This document shows positions 50,490 to 62,596 of a DNA stretch of 64,000 nt, piece after piece. Origin of the DNA: Metellina segmentata (taxonomy: Eukaryota; Arthropoda; Arachnida; Araneae; Tetragnathidae); NCBI GenBank assembly GCA_947359465.1, contig OX375882.1, forward strand, positions 53,814,509 through 53,878,508, written 5' to 3'. A program made the translations under genes and the position numbers. Positions within the stretch are counted from its first letter, which is position 1. Each line of letters opens with the position of its first letter. Under the pieces are notes generated by a model. The model had not been told where the DNA came from, ran no database searches, and saw only the letters and a program-made list of their open reading frames with translations.

Positions 50490-51739
50490 CTAAAAGACAA
50501 TGTACCCTTGTAAAAATATATTTTCAAAACAAAAAAACAGACATGTAAGGGAAATGGAGATTGTCTATAATTCCATTTGGACCACTCAGTTCAAAATATT
50601 AAATGAAGTGTTTCCGAAGAAAAAGTTCATGTATATAGCAAATAACTCAAAGAAAATTAAAATCAAAACGGATGAAAACAAACCAAGCAATTTTTGAATA
50701 ATGTTGTCATCTTTTCAGCCGGGAAACGAAGCAATCTTTTCAATGTTTAAAAGCAATCAAATACATCTTAAATTGCACATGTTTATTTATTCTTCTGATC
50801 TTGAATGTTTGGTTTGTAAGTCTGCATTTTTGGAATTTTTTATACCCGTCTTGCTTTGTGCATTCATTCTTCAAAAATTCCTTTTTGGTTTTCTTTGAAA
50901 CCTTTGAGGTGAACAAGAACCTGTTGGTGAATAATAGTTTTTTTGTGTCGTTGATAATTATCATTTTTTAATTAATGGTTAAATGCACTTAAATGCAAGA
51001 GAATTTATTTAACAACTACTATGACTTCAACTTCAATTATCTGTTTACATTATACAACACAATATTACTTTTTCCGGATATTTTCGGTTAATCGATAAAA
51101 TTCATCCGAAAAATTCAAGTTCTTGTTTAATGAATATTTAATCAAGATCACAGAAACCTGAAAGCATTTGTTTTTCAGATAATTGTGTGATTTCAAGAGT
51201 ACTGGAAAGAAAAATGGGTAAAACGATTAGACTCCCTTTACATTGCTATATGTCAAAATACATTTCACTTTAGTGTACAATGTTATGATCTGAATTTTAA
51301 ATATTTGACTATTTTATGTTACGTATTTTATAATTTCATTGGTCTGCATCATTATGTTCTCTGATATGTTATTAGTTTTTATTGATTTTAAGTTAATCAA
51401 ACCAGTGAGTCTTAGTTTGTAATTGAATGTGGTCTGTGAACTTTTCTTGGTTTTAGTAACTTTCGAAGAATCACTTTCTTAAAATTTTGTGTTCCTTAAA
51501 AGAATGTGTCTGACAGAACTGTAAAAAGTTGAGTGGATCGGAATTGTTTTCACTTTTTTTTTAATTTTTGATGCTATTCTTAAAATCTTAGAATTATATA
51601 TCTGAAAAGGATATTAAGGTATCTTTGTATTTTCAAATTGAGTTTGTAACGTTTGCCTATTTGTATAGATAGTATCTTGAGGACTTCTCTAGTTATGCAT
51701 TGGAATAATAAATTTTTTGTTTTAATTTTTGACAGTGGA

Positions 51740-51905
51740 CGGTTTCTCGCCAAAGTGGCTGTTTTAATTTATACTGTTGTTAAGGCAACCCTATTTAAAA
51801 GTTTAGAACTGAAGACTATTAATGCCACCGTCTTGGTTTGGCGAGAAAAAAAAACGCCTTGGCGCTGCTGTCCCGTTTGCTATCACTCCACCGTTAATTT
51901 ATTAG
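51740..51905. promoter_or_regulatory. Possible bidirectional promoter
   Basis: A CpG-richer patch between divergent genes with two inverted E2F-like sites: TTTCTCGCCAAAG at about 51744 and its reverse, CTTGGTTTGGCGAGAA, at about 51833. It lies 1.3 kb upstream of the first recognised MRPS24 exon. No start site can be fixed. Confidence 0.2.
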
Positions 51906-54900
51906 GTGCTGCTTAGAGTAATGGTGTGCAAACTATTTTCATTGCTAGACCCCTATTTTGTTGCAATCCCTGAAAAGATAATAGATGGTTTTTTTTAAAG
52001 TCAACGTAATTTTTATTTTTGCACTTATTTTTTTGCTTAATTCGAGGTCTGAATAAAACACAATTTTATGAAGCAATGCTTTTATTTATGCATATGGTTA
52101 GAAATTTTTTTTTAATGAAAAATTATTTTAATAAACTTTACGTCATAAGAATTCAATGCGAGGTATGCGCTTGCAAAGAGCTCATGATTGCTTCTATGTT
52201 TGGATCTGTATTGGAAATCGCAAGCCGTAAGTCATCCCCTGGATCCAATTGAGATCTATATTTTGTTTTATTGGCAACTAATTTTAAAAAGCCGATTTCA
52301 CATAAGTAGGTCGATACAAACTTAAACAAAATATTAATCGCCTTTTTCTTTAAATCGGCATATTCGTTTCCAATTCATAACCAAAATTTTTGGCAAGTCA
52401 TAGATTGAATGTGCAGTGCTTTGTTGCTTGTAAATCAATTAACTGTTCTTTTTCATTTAAAGAGTTATTCGATTTAATAATATCAAACGAAAATGGATCA
52501 CATATCCAACCTAATTCATTTTCTGGAAATGTTTTGAAAAGTTTTTTTCCAATTTTATCATTGATGGGAAATGATGCTTTTAAATAACAATAAATCTTAA
52601 TTATTTTTTTCAGTAAATTCTAAAAAGCACAGGAATATGTCTATGTTGTTTTGTTAAATTCTTGCCAAAGTATCAGCTTATTCTTAAAATCTTCGATATT
52701 ACTGCACTTATATTATTACTCATGTTGCATCATCGATATTACTCATTCACTTATACAATATTATGTTTGTACTATTTCCCTGTAGACTTAAATTCAAATC
52801 GTCAAGTTTTTCGGAAATCTCAGCCATGTAACTGAGTTTTCCGAGCCAATCTTCACTAAGGAATGAACTTGCCAATATGTTTCTTTTCTACCAAATACTT
52901 GTAAACTTTGCACGTTTCTCAAATTGAAAATATGTCGCTGTATTTTGCCGCATGAGAGCCATTTGACTTTGGTATGTAGTAATGTCTCATTCAAAGAACC
53001 CATCTCATTACAGAGTATTGAAAAGAGACGACTGTTTGGGGTGCTGTTGTTTTTAATGTAATTACAATAACAACATACTGTAATATCTTGTTCAATTCTT
53101 CATTAATGTCTTGCAACAAGAGCTTGTCTATGTATCATGCAATGGTCGAATACTATAGGGCAGAGGTTCCCAAACTTATTTAAGTCGTGGCACCCTTAAG
53201 AGAATTAAAATTTTCTTACAGCACCCCCCCTCAACATATAACATCTATCTTTTATATATATATATATTATATGGGTCATTCTTGTGAAATAGGAAAAATT
53301 GGCTTCTTAAAATTTTTTCAATCGAAGGTTTTTAAAACTTTATTTTTTTAGCCTAATAATTTTCTACCATGTTCATTAAGTAAATTAAAAATATCAGCAA
53401 TCTAAATTGTTAACATTTTGTTAAGGAAAAAAATATTTCAAAATATTGGAAGGCAGGACAATGACGAACCTGCCAGGACAATGATGAAAATAGAAAAAAA
53501 TATATAAATTTCTTGTTGAACATTTCATATGACCATGTATTTTTAATTCAGCTGATTAAGTACATAAATAAAATTACTAGGAACATGACGCTTCAGGAAA
53601 TTATGGATTCCCGAATATTTAAGTATTATTAGAAAGTAGGAACATTGTGGATGCTATTACAGCAATTTTTATGCTTTTTTAACAGATTACAAGTTTTGCT
53701 GTGTGGTGTTAAATTACTGCAATCAATTCACAGCTATTTTTGATCTGTAGTATTTCTTTTTGTATTTTTCCATTTGCCTTGTATATTTTTTAAATTTTTC
53801 TTCCATCTCTGCTCTATCTCTTCTTTTTTTTCTTAACATTATCATCTCTTGTTGTGTCTGGGTTTGAAGAACCTGAAACTTGAATACCTATACCACTTTC
53901 ACTTGGTTTGGGTAGCCAATTCTATCGGATGACAATTTCTTGTTCAAGCGATAGTTTTGAATTTTCTTTCCTATTTTTATAATTCCCCTTTACTGCCTTG
54001 AACTCATTTTAGCTATAGGCTTTACCACTCCTTTCTTCTTTTGGTTAACATATATTTCACATGCCTCTTCAATTTATCTTGTATCAAACATTATGGAATT
54101 TTTTTTAATATGCTCCTGACGACGTTTCTCAGCTAACCTTTTCTTTAACAACCTTTCCTCATATGTTTCTTTTTACCACTCATATCTGTCCATATATTGT
54201 TTACAACTTATAAAAAAGAGCATGTGATAAAGGATATTTAGTAATATCTAGACATTTTTAGGTGCAATGGAAAAAACATTATGTTTTAAATTTTACGAAA
54301 CAAACAAGTTTCAAAATTTCAAGCCCATTATAAGATATTTTACTATTAAAAAAATTACAATGGATAATAAATAATCAAAAGTTAATAGTTAAAAGTAAAG
54401 AATATATTTGTCTTCAGTTAATAATTTAAATATTTATAAAATACTGAACATAAAACATCATTTTCCTGTCTTGACATCATTGACTTGGTATGTTAAAGGC
54501 AGGACAATGATGGCCAGGATAATGATAAAATAGGCTTGTTCAGAACTTAATGGATGAACCCTTAATAATTTCAGTTTGAATTTCACACACATTTAAGAAA
54601 TATCTTTTATACAATTGATAATAAAAAAAATTAAAAATTTACTGCAAACATTTAATTTTTATCAAAGCCAGGAAAATGATCTTCAATATACATAAACCTT
54701 TAACTCTGAACTTGTATGTGCTGACCAAAAAAAAAGTTGATAACTTTTCAAAATGGCAGTTATTTATTTAAATAACCTCAACCCCAGATTACTTGAAAAT
54801 ATTCTTTTAACTCAGTGCTGTCATCTATTAATTGCCCACACAATGATATCTGAGATGCCAGGAAAATGATGATATTACTTGGGACAATAGTTATTGAAGT

Positions 54901-55011
54901 TACTTTTGGAAATTTTTGCAATATTATTTCCATTATTGTAAATAATAACCTTTGAAATGTATAAAGAAGTAGAATAAATTATTTACAAGAACATAAATAA
55001 ATATTAAAACC

Positions 55012-55620
55012 CTAATCTCTCTATATTAAAAAAAATTACCGCTGCCGCAGGATTGAAAACTGTGTTGTTTAGCTCGATTCTTAAACAATTTCCCGAGAAA
55101 GTACTGATCGGAAAAAAACGAAATTAACATGATTTGTTCTTCATCGTATTCCCCGGACAATTATTAAGATTTTTTTCCGATGCGGCTATTAGTTTAGGGT
55201 TTATTAAGTGTCAAATTTGAAGAAGCGAAATTTCTTCCGCGAGTGAGCAAAACACATACAAATTTTCAGTCTTCAGCCGTGAGTTTTTTTTAAAGAGTAC
55301 CTCTCAACGTAAATTTTTGCAGCTCGTCGAGTTTTTTTTTAAATTTCAATTTGGTTCTTGATAGTATTTTTTTGAAATTCGGGAAAAATCAGGACATTTT
55401 TGTTATTTTTTTTTAAAACTGCCGTATCTATATTTTATTACTATTATTTTTTAATTTTTAAAATATCGCAGTATACCTCAGAATGTACTCTTTCTTACGG
55501 TACTATTATTTTTGAAATCGGTTAATAATTAAATTGGATGCGACCAAAAGCAGGTCATACAAAATTCAGAATCTTTGGATATTTTTGCTACTTTTTGGGA
55601 TATAGGGGACATGTGCTCGG
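55012..55620 (-). repeat. Repeat B (superfamily A related), partial
   Basis: Closely similar to 62597-63190: TCTCTCTATATTAAAAAAAA, a CCG-rich start, 'cccgagaaagtactgatcgg', TTCCGATGCGGCTATTAGTT, 'gcagctcgtcgag' and a 'cagtatacctcagaat' block. On minus its end resembles the superfamily A end. Confidence 0.75.
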
Positions 55621-55647
55621 CCACCAACTCCTCGCATAGTTTTTGGA

Positions 55648-55765
55648 ATTGGTAATTTTTAATTAACGTCGTACTAGATCAGCACAATGGGCTATTGACG
55701 ATGGTACAGGATTAATGCACTAAGGGAAAGGTCCTAGGACAGCACCATGTAATTTTGAACCACCT
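55648..55765 (-). repeat. SINE 3' fragment
   Basis: The reverse complement matches the last ~115 nt of the SINE at 42350 (ACGTTAATTAAAAATTACCA end, GCCCATTGTG, 'ggttcaaaattacatgg'). Confidence 0.75.
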
Positions 55766-57109
55766 AGTTTTGTTATGGCCTAGTTTTTATGTAGTTAACC
55801 ACCTTTATTACACATTCTAGGACGAATTTCAGTGAATAACTCAGCGATTTCGATGCAAGTGCTTCTCCGTGAATGATGTAGTGGGTCCACTAACAAACTG
55901 GGGCTTTGCAACTAATCAGAACCTGTGGCGTCCTCTGACAGTTGGGGAGTGTACTAGTTGACACTTTTCTTTTGCTTAGCAATAGATTAGATTAGTGATC
56001 ATGGGTGCTTTGCGGCACCCCTCATCTATCTACGTGGTACCCCAGGATGCCGCAGCACACACTTTGGGAACCCCTGCTATAGGGAGCAATTTTCTTTATT
56101 AACCCTCTTTGTCCTTTATTACTACCTGTTAATGCTGCACCATCAGTGCAAACCGTGACACAGTGTGTCGAGGCAAGGTCATTTGTTTCAAAATATCTAT
56201 TGATAATTTAAAATATTTTCTCTCCATTTGTTTTTCCTTCCAATTTTTTACAACATAAAAGAATTTTTTGATATGTCTTCTTCATAAATGTATATCACAC
56301 AAACAGTTAATTTGGACAATTTAGTATTGTCAGTAGTTTTGTCAAGTTGTAGAGTACATAAAGGAGAGTTTTGTAATCGATTTTAACAAAACTGATTCTA
56401 TGTTACGTGATATAGTGGAAATTCATCAAGAAATGGTTTCTCTTGATAATGGTATTGTTTTTAAATCGTTACCATATTAAAACAAAAACAGTATGTGACC
56501 AGAATTACAGAAAGCACTTGAATGAATGTAAGTAGCAGCAAAACCAAACTACTGAGGCACAAACAGAAAGAACTGAACGGTTCTTGCTGTGATCACAGTA
56601 CAAAGACTAAATAGCAGGGGACTGGCATACTAAATTGAAAAAGATGTAGTAAAGATGGTCATGGCTAAATGCCAGACAGACCCAAACTGCATATGAATCC
56701 CACCAGAGAGCAGGTAAAGGGCATCTCAAATTAACATTTATCTTTTATCACTCTGTCTGTTCGCCTGCCGGTTGCCAAAGTATAGGTATCATACTAATAC
56801 AGACAATTGTTTTTGTAAAAAATTATAGTTCTTTTTTTTATAAATAATATTGTCTCATTTCACTATTTTACTGGTACCTGATACTTGTTGAAAAAAAGCC
56901 TTATATTTTTTATTGTAAAATAAATTTCTTTGAATGTGACGACCCAAGAAAATTTTCGCTCGACTCACGGTTTGTGCACCACTGGCTTATAGTATGCTTC
57001 TTGTTGTAAAATTTACATATGCATGCTACTATAATTTTAAACATCATCTTTTATATCTTTTACCAAATGTATGCAATATTTGTTCACTAAAATAAGTTTT
57101 TTTTTTCAG

Positions 57110-60100
57110 ATGAAATTTGTGATAATCTGTATAAGTTAAACCTGGGAATTAAAGAAAACAAAACTTCACCTGAAATTCAGAAAATTCTGATGCAAATTAA
57201 CCGTCAGTTTTCTGTAGAAGGTAGGATATTTCATGTGGTTTTATTCCATTGAAATCTTGTTTCTTCCTATTTATTTGACATACTAAGTTTTCCTCTGAAT
57301 TATTATTAAACTATGGGGTTTAGACATACTATATTATGCAAGCAACTAACATTTCCACAGATTTAAACACTTTAGATGGAATAGGTTCTTTAAATTTCTC
57401 CGTTTAATGTTAGTTACTTTTTAATTTAAAATGTATGTCTAGAAGTTTCATGAAAAATGGTCATTTTGCTATTTTTTCTGTGGGAGGTTTTTATCAAGTG
57501 TTATCTGTTTGCAGGCTGCGATAAGAAAGGTATTGTTGAATATTTAGTGAAGAATGGAATTGTCGATACATTTTCTCTGATATTAAAATCAAGAGAACGA
57601 TTTTCTGCTTCTACATTTGCTGTGGTAGCTGAAATTCTAGCTGAAGTCGCCAAACTTGGTATGTATGCATTACACTTCGTAGAAGCTGTTTATGATACAA
57701 AAAGTATTAATTTGGTAATGATTGAGTGATATAATTTGCTTTATTATTTATTTTAATTCAAGTAATGAATAACTACCATTAATTTATTTCACAATTAAAA
57801 ATTGTAGCATGGTTTTTTAAAATTACTGATCACATGTTCTTTTGAATATGCTTTAAGCACATTCTTTGAATAAAGGTTTTGATTTTTGTGTTGGCCTTTT
57901 TTTAATTTTTAATTTACTACTTATTTTCATAATTTTTTTTTCCAAAATGCATTTTAAGGATTGTTACTAAGCTTAGTTCAAATTTTTTAAACTCAGAAAT
58001 AGCCTTTACCAATTGACTTTGAATTTAGGGTCTTTCCTGATGATCTCTTGCTCAGTTCCGATTTGAAATTATATTATAGAATGTTCTTAAAAAGCATAAT
58101 TATTATCTTTTGGATATTGATTTTCAATTTTCCTGCTATTTAGCATGTTTAAAATAATTCAGACTGTTGATGTTTTGCTAAACCATGTTTAAATAATGTT
58201 TAATTACTAACTTTTTATGCCATAATTAGGACATCAAATGAACTAATGTATCCATTTTCTTTTTTGGAACAATCGTATCATTATAACATATAAATCATAA
58301 CATTATAAATCATTACAATAACATTAAATAATGTTTATTGTCATAGATTTAGGCAGGCAAAACTGCAGTGACCCAGCTGTCATTGTTCCACTACTGGAAC
58401 TTCTGTCAAATAATGATTCAAATGTTGTTTTACAAGTGTGTCGAGCCCTTGGCAATATCTGCTATGACAATGGTAAGATGAATTTGATTATATTTTAACA
58501 CAATTCTTATGATTGCTTTCATACTTCATTCTATTTTCAGAGATGCCCATCCATTATGGATTTTCTGTAATTGTTATGAATTTTGGCCTTTTTTTACAAC
58601 ATTATGATAAATAATGAGATTGTGAAATATCTCATTTTTGGTACCTTCTGCTTCATTGAAGAAATGTTTTTATGATTGGCCTACTATTCTCCTATGATAT
58701 GAAAAACATTTGGTGAATTTCAAAATTGTGATCACTTGAACGAGACATGCATGTAACCACATATAAGAGGCATTTTCTTTCTATGTGGCTACAGTGTTTA
58801 TGTGGTGATGTATGTTTTCTGTTTATGTGGTGATGCATGTTTTCTGTTTGTATTGTGAATGAGACTTCATTTAGCTTATTTTTCAAATGCAGTATCACCT
58901 TTTCCTCAATAAAAATTCTGAATTAATAAATGACGGTTGAGTGGTCAACGCCACTTGGATTAAATGCCAAATGTTGCAAAAACAGTGATAAATTACACTT
59001 TAATGTAATCCTGTTGAGTATCATGCAAGAGCATTTGTACAGCAGAAGTGAAATCTTTGCAGACCATCCGCTTTGTTTACACTGAAAATCCCTCTCACAG
59101 TATTTTTCTGCTAAATGTGTGAATTGTTAAGTGCCAAGCCACACCAAACACTTCTTCCTACTTTAAGCAGCATTTTTTGAAGACCCTACACTTAGGATGT
59201 GACTACTTGGGCAATTAAAACCATAACTAAAATAAGCTTTAAGTGAAAACATATTTTACTACGAATTTAAGAATTTGTGCTACAATTTCGCAAGTGTTGT
59301 GGCTGTTGAAAGACTTGCAAAATTTTGCTATTATTTGAAATGATACTTCAGTTGAATCAAAATTTGTTTCTTGATTTCTTTTTTTGTTATACAAATAAAT
59401 AGTCATTAGCTTTATGGTGAAATTCAAGTCTCATTTTTTTGCTTGTAATATTTCCGTTTCGTTGGAAGTGTTCTATCTCCACAAAATGTTGTGAACTGAC
59501 CAGACACAAAGTGTAGAAATGCATCCAAGTGACAAGGTTCTTAAAGCCATTCTAGTTTATTAACTTAAATAAACAAATATGATACATTAATATGTAATAG
59601 ACTTCCGAGTTGAGCAGCCAAGCTCTACGCTTCCACATTGCGTTCTGAGCTCTTGCTACAACTCTCCCAATGAGTGCGCAATCACCACTTACTTATACAA
59701 TGGTGGAAGAGACATTATGACGCCCAGCTTCAACCGCACAAAAAGCAAATCCTTTGCGAACAGAAAGAAGAATTACGGCATCTACCTACAAATGGTATAT
59801 CTTTCTCTATTTAATTATTGATGTTTTCTTCAATTTGGTTTGACTAAACTTTTCTTTTCTATTATTGATATAATATTTATGTTATGTAAGTATTTCATTG
59901 ATATATTTTGTTATATCACATTCAATAAAATTAAAATCAATGTTAACTCTGCACCTCAACTTGCTGCTGTATTGGCCTATGAGTTCTTGAAGATTTTACA
60001 AAACTTATTTGATACAGCCATTGCTAATGTGATCTTTCATAAAACAAAAACTTTGTATTCATTAATCCTTCCTAGTGAAAAATTTTGTTTTCAATATTAC

Positions 60101-61835
60101 TAATATATAGATTACTTAATTTTCATGTTTTAAGATCAGTCAGGACCTTATTTTTGGTAACTGATTATATATTTCTTTTTTAAACTAATGATGCATTAGT
60201 GAAATTAGTTTCTTATTTTAGATTCAGCTCGAAGTTTGGTGAAGGAACACAATGGTGTTGATCGACTTATTCAACTTCTCAGAAACTTATTGGAAAAGGA
60301 AAATCTGCCCGAAAACATGCGTACCATAACTTCTGGTTGCTTGTTAAATTTAACAGACACATATGGTGAATATTACTTATTATAAAATAGGACTAACTAT
60401 TTTCAAACTTGCATTTGAAATTAGTTTTTCATCTGAAAAATAACCTATCTTGTATGATAATTTTTTTTGATGGCTTTTGGCAAAAAGACATTTGATGGCT
60501 GCATTTTTCTTTACTCCATGAACAACAAAATTACCAAGTGTATGTAATCTTATACCTTGACCTATATTCCTACCCCACAGATTATAACAGTACATATTAG
60601 TGGTTTTCAACCTGTGTGCCTTTCAAAAATGGTACTGTTGTGACACACATTTGAACCATTTCATCATAGGTAAACCACACCAATGCCGAACAAGAATGGC
60701 ACTGGTGTAGATTATGGATGGTGAAATTGTTAAATATTGTAAGATATATTTAGTTTCGACAGTTTATTTTTTAATATTTGATATAGAAGTGTTATAATTT
60801 CAAATAACATCCATATAAATAATGTTGAATATTACTTTTTATTGCAAAATGCAAATAAATGTTTCATAAAAGTTTTTAAAGTCACTTATACTTTTAAAGT
60901 CAAAGCAAAGGGTGGTATATTTGTGGATGTATTATTTTTTTCTCTATTAAAAAAAGCTACCACAGACGCCACCACCGCAGAGTTGGCAAGCCCCCTAGTT
61001 TTGTAAATCAGTCAAAATTAAACCTATTTTTTCATTTGATCAGCAAAAAAATGTATAATATATTTTTGGTGTACTGCAGAATTTTAGAAATTGGTGTCTG
61101 CACTGTTTGATAAAAAAGACTAAACATTACTGAAGCTACTGTTAAGGGACATGGTAACTAAATTAAAGACTAGAAATTCGGCTTTTTATGTATAGCAGGA
61201 TGTATGGAAACATAAAAGCCTCTTTAGAGAAAGATTTTTTTACTGACAAAAATGTATACAAATATTGAAAAATTAACTATTGGAAAAATTGTGATAAATA
61301 CTTTTTTACTGTGTAATTTTCTTTAAACATTGTTTAGTATTTATGCAAATCTGTCTGTGAACATTGAATGAGGGTATAAAAATGTTTAGCAGTTCTTTTC
61401 TCAGTGCTTAAAATATTTAGTATATTTTCTCTTCAGATCTGTTGAATTTGGTTTAGTAAACTATTTTTTTTTTAATTTTAGAAGAAATTCAAGATCAAGC
61501 AGTAGAGGCTGGCATTCTTGATGTATTGTTGCAATACTTACTAAAATTCAGCTCTGATGAAGATGTTGTGACTCACTGTCTTTTAGTTCTTAGCTGTTTA
61601 GCTGATAGCAGTTAGTATATTCATTTTGTAATGAAGTTACTGTCAAAAATATATCATTGTTAATGGTGTCATTATTTTTAATGAATCAATCTCAAATGTA
61701 TTTTTTTAGATAATGGTCGGGCTAAAATTCTTGAAAAGTCAGTTCTTTCTTCTCTTCTTAATCTGCTGGAGAAACCTTTAAATGATGATATAATGGATTC
61801 CCTTCTTGAGTTGTTTGGAAACCTTTGTGAAAATG
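57110..61835 (+). CDS. RAP1GDS1: Rap1 GTPase-GDP dissociation stimulator 1 (SmgGDS), 5' part
   Basis: Armadillo-repeat chaperone and exchange factor for small GTPases with polybasic tails (Rho, Rap and Ras families). Exons: 57110-57220, 57515-57658, 58347-58472, 60222-60365, 61482-61610, 61710-61835. All GT-AG, all introns phase 1, giving 260 codons. Recognition rests on the ordered armadillo segments: AEILAEVAKL (human IIAEVAK), VCRALGNICYD (human GRALGNICYD), SGCLLNLTD, LVLSCLADS and LELFGNLCEN. Exon sizes of 126-144 nt with uniform phase fit one ARM unit per exon. The first exon found needs one nucleotide from an upstream exon; its own ATG at 57110 is out of frame and soon meets a stop. 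No exon was seen between 61836 and the window end, so the remaining ~350 residues lie outside. Uninterrupted frames and good splice sites suggest a functional gene. Confidence 0.93.
57221..57514 (+). other. RAP1GDS1 intron
   Basis: 294-bp GT-AG intron, phase 1, nothing inserted. Confidence 0.85.
57659..58346 (+). other. RAP1GDS1 intron
   Basis: 688-bp GT-AG intron, phase 1, AT-rich, no recognised element. Confidence 0.85.
58473..60221 (+). other. RAP1GDS1 intron
   Basis: 1.75 kb, phase 1. A short tandem repeat with TTTATGTGGTGATGTATG units lies at 58796-58848. A less AT-rich block at 59473-59780 could be a solo LTR or another repeat; I could not confirm ends. The rest shows nothing. Confidence 0.8.
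60366..61481 (+). other. RAP1GDS1 intron
   Basis: 1.1 kb, phase 1. A hAT-like TAGTGGTTTTCAACCTGTG at about 60598 has no clear mate; the best candidate, near 60996 ('gttggcaagccccctag'), is poorly matched. Confidence 0.8.
61611..61709 (+). other. RAP1GDS1 intron
   Basis: 99-bp GT-AG intron, phase 1. Confidence 0.85.
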
Positions 61836-61885
61836 GTAATTTCTAACTTTATTTTTTTAAGCAGTTTTTCATTCTTTTATATAAT

Positions 61886-62596
61886 GACTAGCTAAAAAAC
61901 TCAGCATTGCTCGTGTTGAAATATTGATCGAAAAGTGAATTAGAATAATCACTTTTCTCTCATAGAAAAAATCAATAATTTAAGTTGTATGGAAAATACT
62001 TTTTAAGTTTGTTGAACTTTTTCATAGCCTCTACAATTTACTTCAGATGCAAATATATACATTTTATTTCTGAATGATATATAGCAATATGCAAAAGACT
62101 AAGACATACATACAAACAAAAAGGAAATTTCGATAAAATCCAGAATGAGGAAAATGCTCATTTCTGTGTTTTATTAATAGATTGATCATCAAAATGTTCA
62201 AAAACGACAATTAAAACCCATAAAATGGACTTAATTAATTAAAATTTCATGTTTTAAATTACTGAAAAGTACGGCAAAAGCACATGACCTCAAAACGCTA
62301 TGTGACGTCATTGTGCACCACGTTGTAATGTTTACGTTTGTCTAGCGCGTTGAAGTTTCATATTGCTTGCTCTTTTAATTTTTAAACAATCAATTAAAAA
62401 AATTTTCTTGCTATTTCAACGTTGCTATCAAAGTAAACAAACTGTCATAGTGCATAGTGACGTCACAATAAGTGGCATTGGAAAACTAGCGTTTTTGAGA
62501 TGAAGTAAATAGTGTGAACTTGAATTTTTTTTATTTTACCTTTTCGGGCTAGAAAAGTAAAAAAGGAAGATACTTTCCATCAAATTTTTTCATTTT
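61886..62596 (+). repeat. Superfamily A relative
   Basis: Starts GACTAGCTAAAAAACTCAGC with an ATTGCTCGTG continuation, like other starts of the group. It contains two 'gacgtca' sites and abuts the reversed repeat B copy. Confidence 0.45.

Larger units (their letters stand above)
53161..56076. mobile_element. Charlie-like hAT element, 8-bp duplication CTATAGGG
   Basis: Left end CAGAGGTTCCCAAACTTATT, right end (reversed) CAGGGGTTCCCAAAGTGTGT. Perfect CTATAGGG lies at 53153-53160 and 56077-56084. It disrupts the transposase of the outer hAT. Inside are a region with repeated CAGGACAATGATG motifs (53451-54870), a superfamily A/B copy (55012-55620) and a SINE fragment. A minus-strand stretch at 54180-53750 encodes a broken basic, charged peptide that I cannot name. 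No intact transposase. Confidence 0.88.
51919..56984 (-). mobile_element. Buster-like hAT, decayed and interrupted
   Basis: Left end TAATGGTGTGCAAACTATTT, right end (reversed) CAGTGGTGCACAAACCGTGA. Flanks GCTTAGAG (51911) and GCTTATAG (56985) are an 8-bp duplication with one change. The transposase runs on minus, in pieces: VCTDGAALTGSNKG near 56150-56103, then, after the insertion 53161-56076, MIHRQALVAR (~53140), NSRLFSILCNEMGSLNETLLHTKVKWLS-like segments (~53040-52950) and further decayed sequence to about 52400. Stops and frameshifts throughout. Confidence 0.8.
50490..57109. other. Divergent region MRPS24 / RAP1GDS1
   Basis: 6.6 kb that should hold the first exons of both genes. 50490-51640 is AT-rich. 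An ATGG|GTAAAA at 51214 is the only first-exon candidate I noticed for RAP1GDS1, since its phase fits exon 57110. 51919-56984 is a nest of hAT elements. 56480-56770 is a GC-richer block I could not assign. Confidence 0.5.

Noticed and set aside
59473..59790. Possible solo LTR
   Set aside because: A short AAATG match on both sides is suggestive, but TG...CA ends could not be placed consistently.
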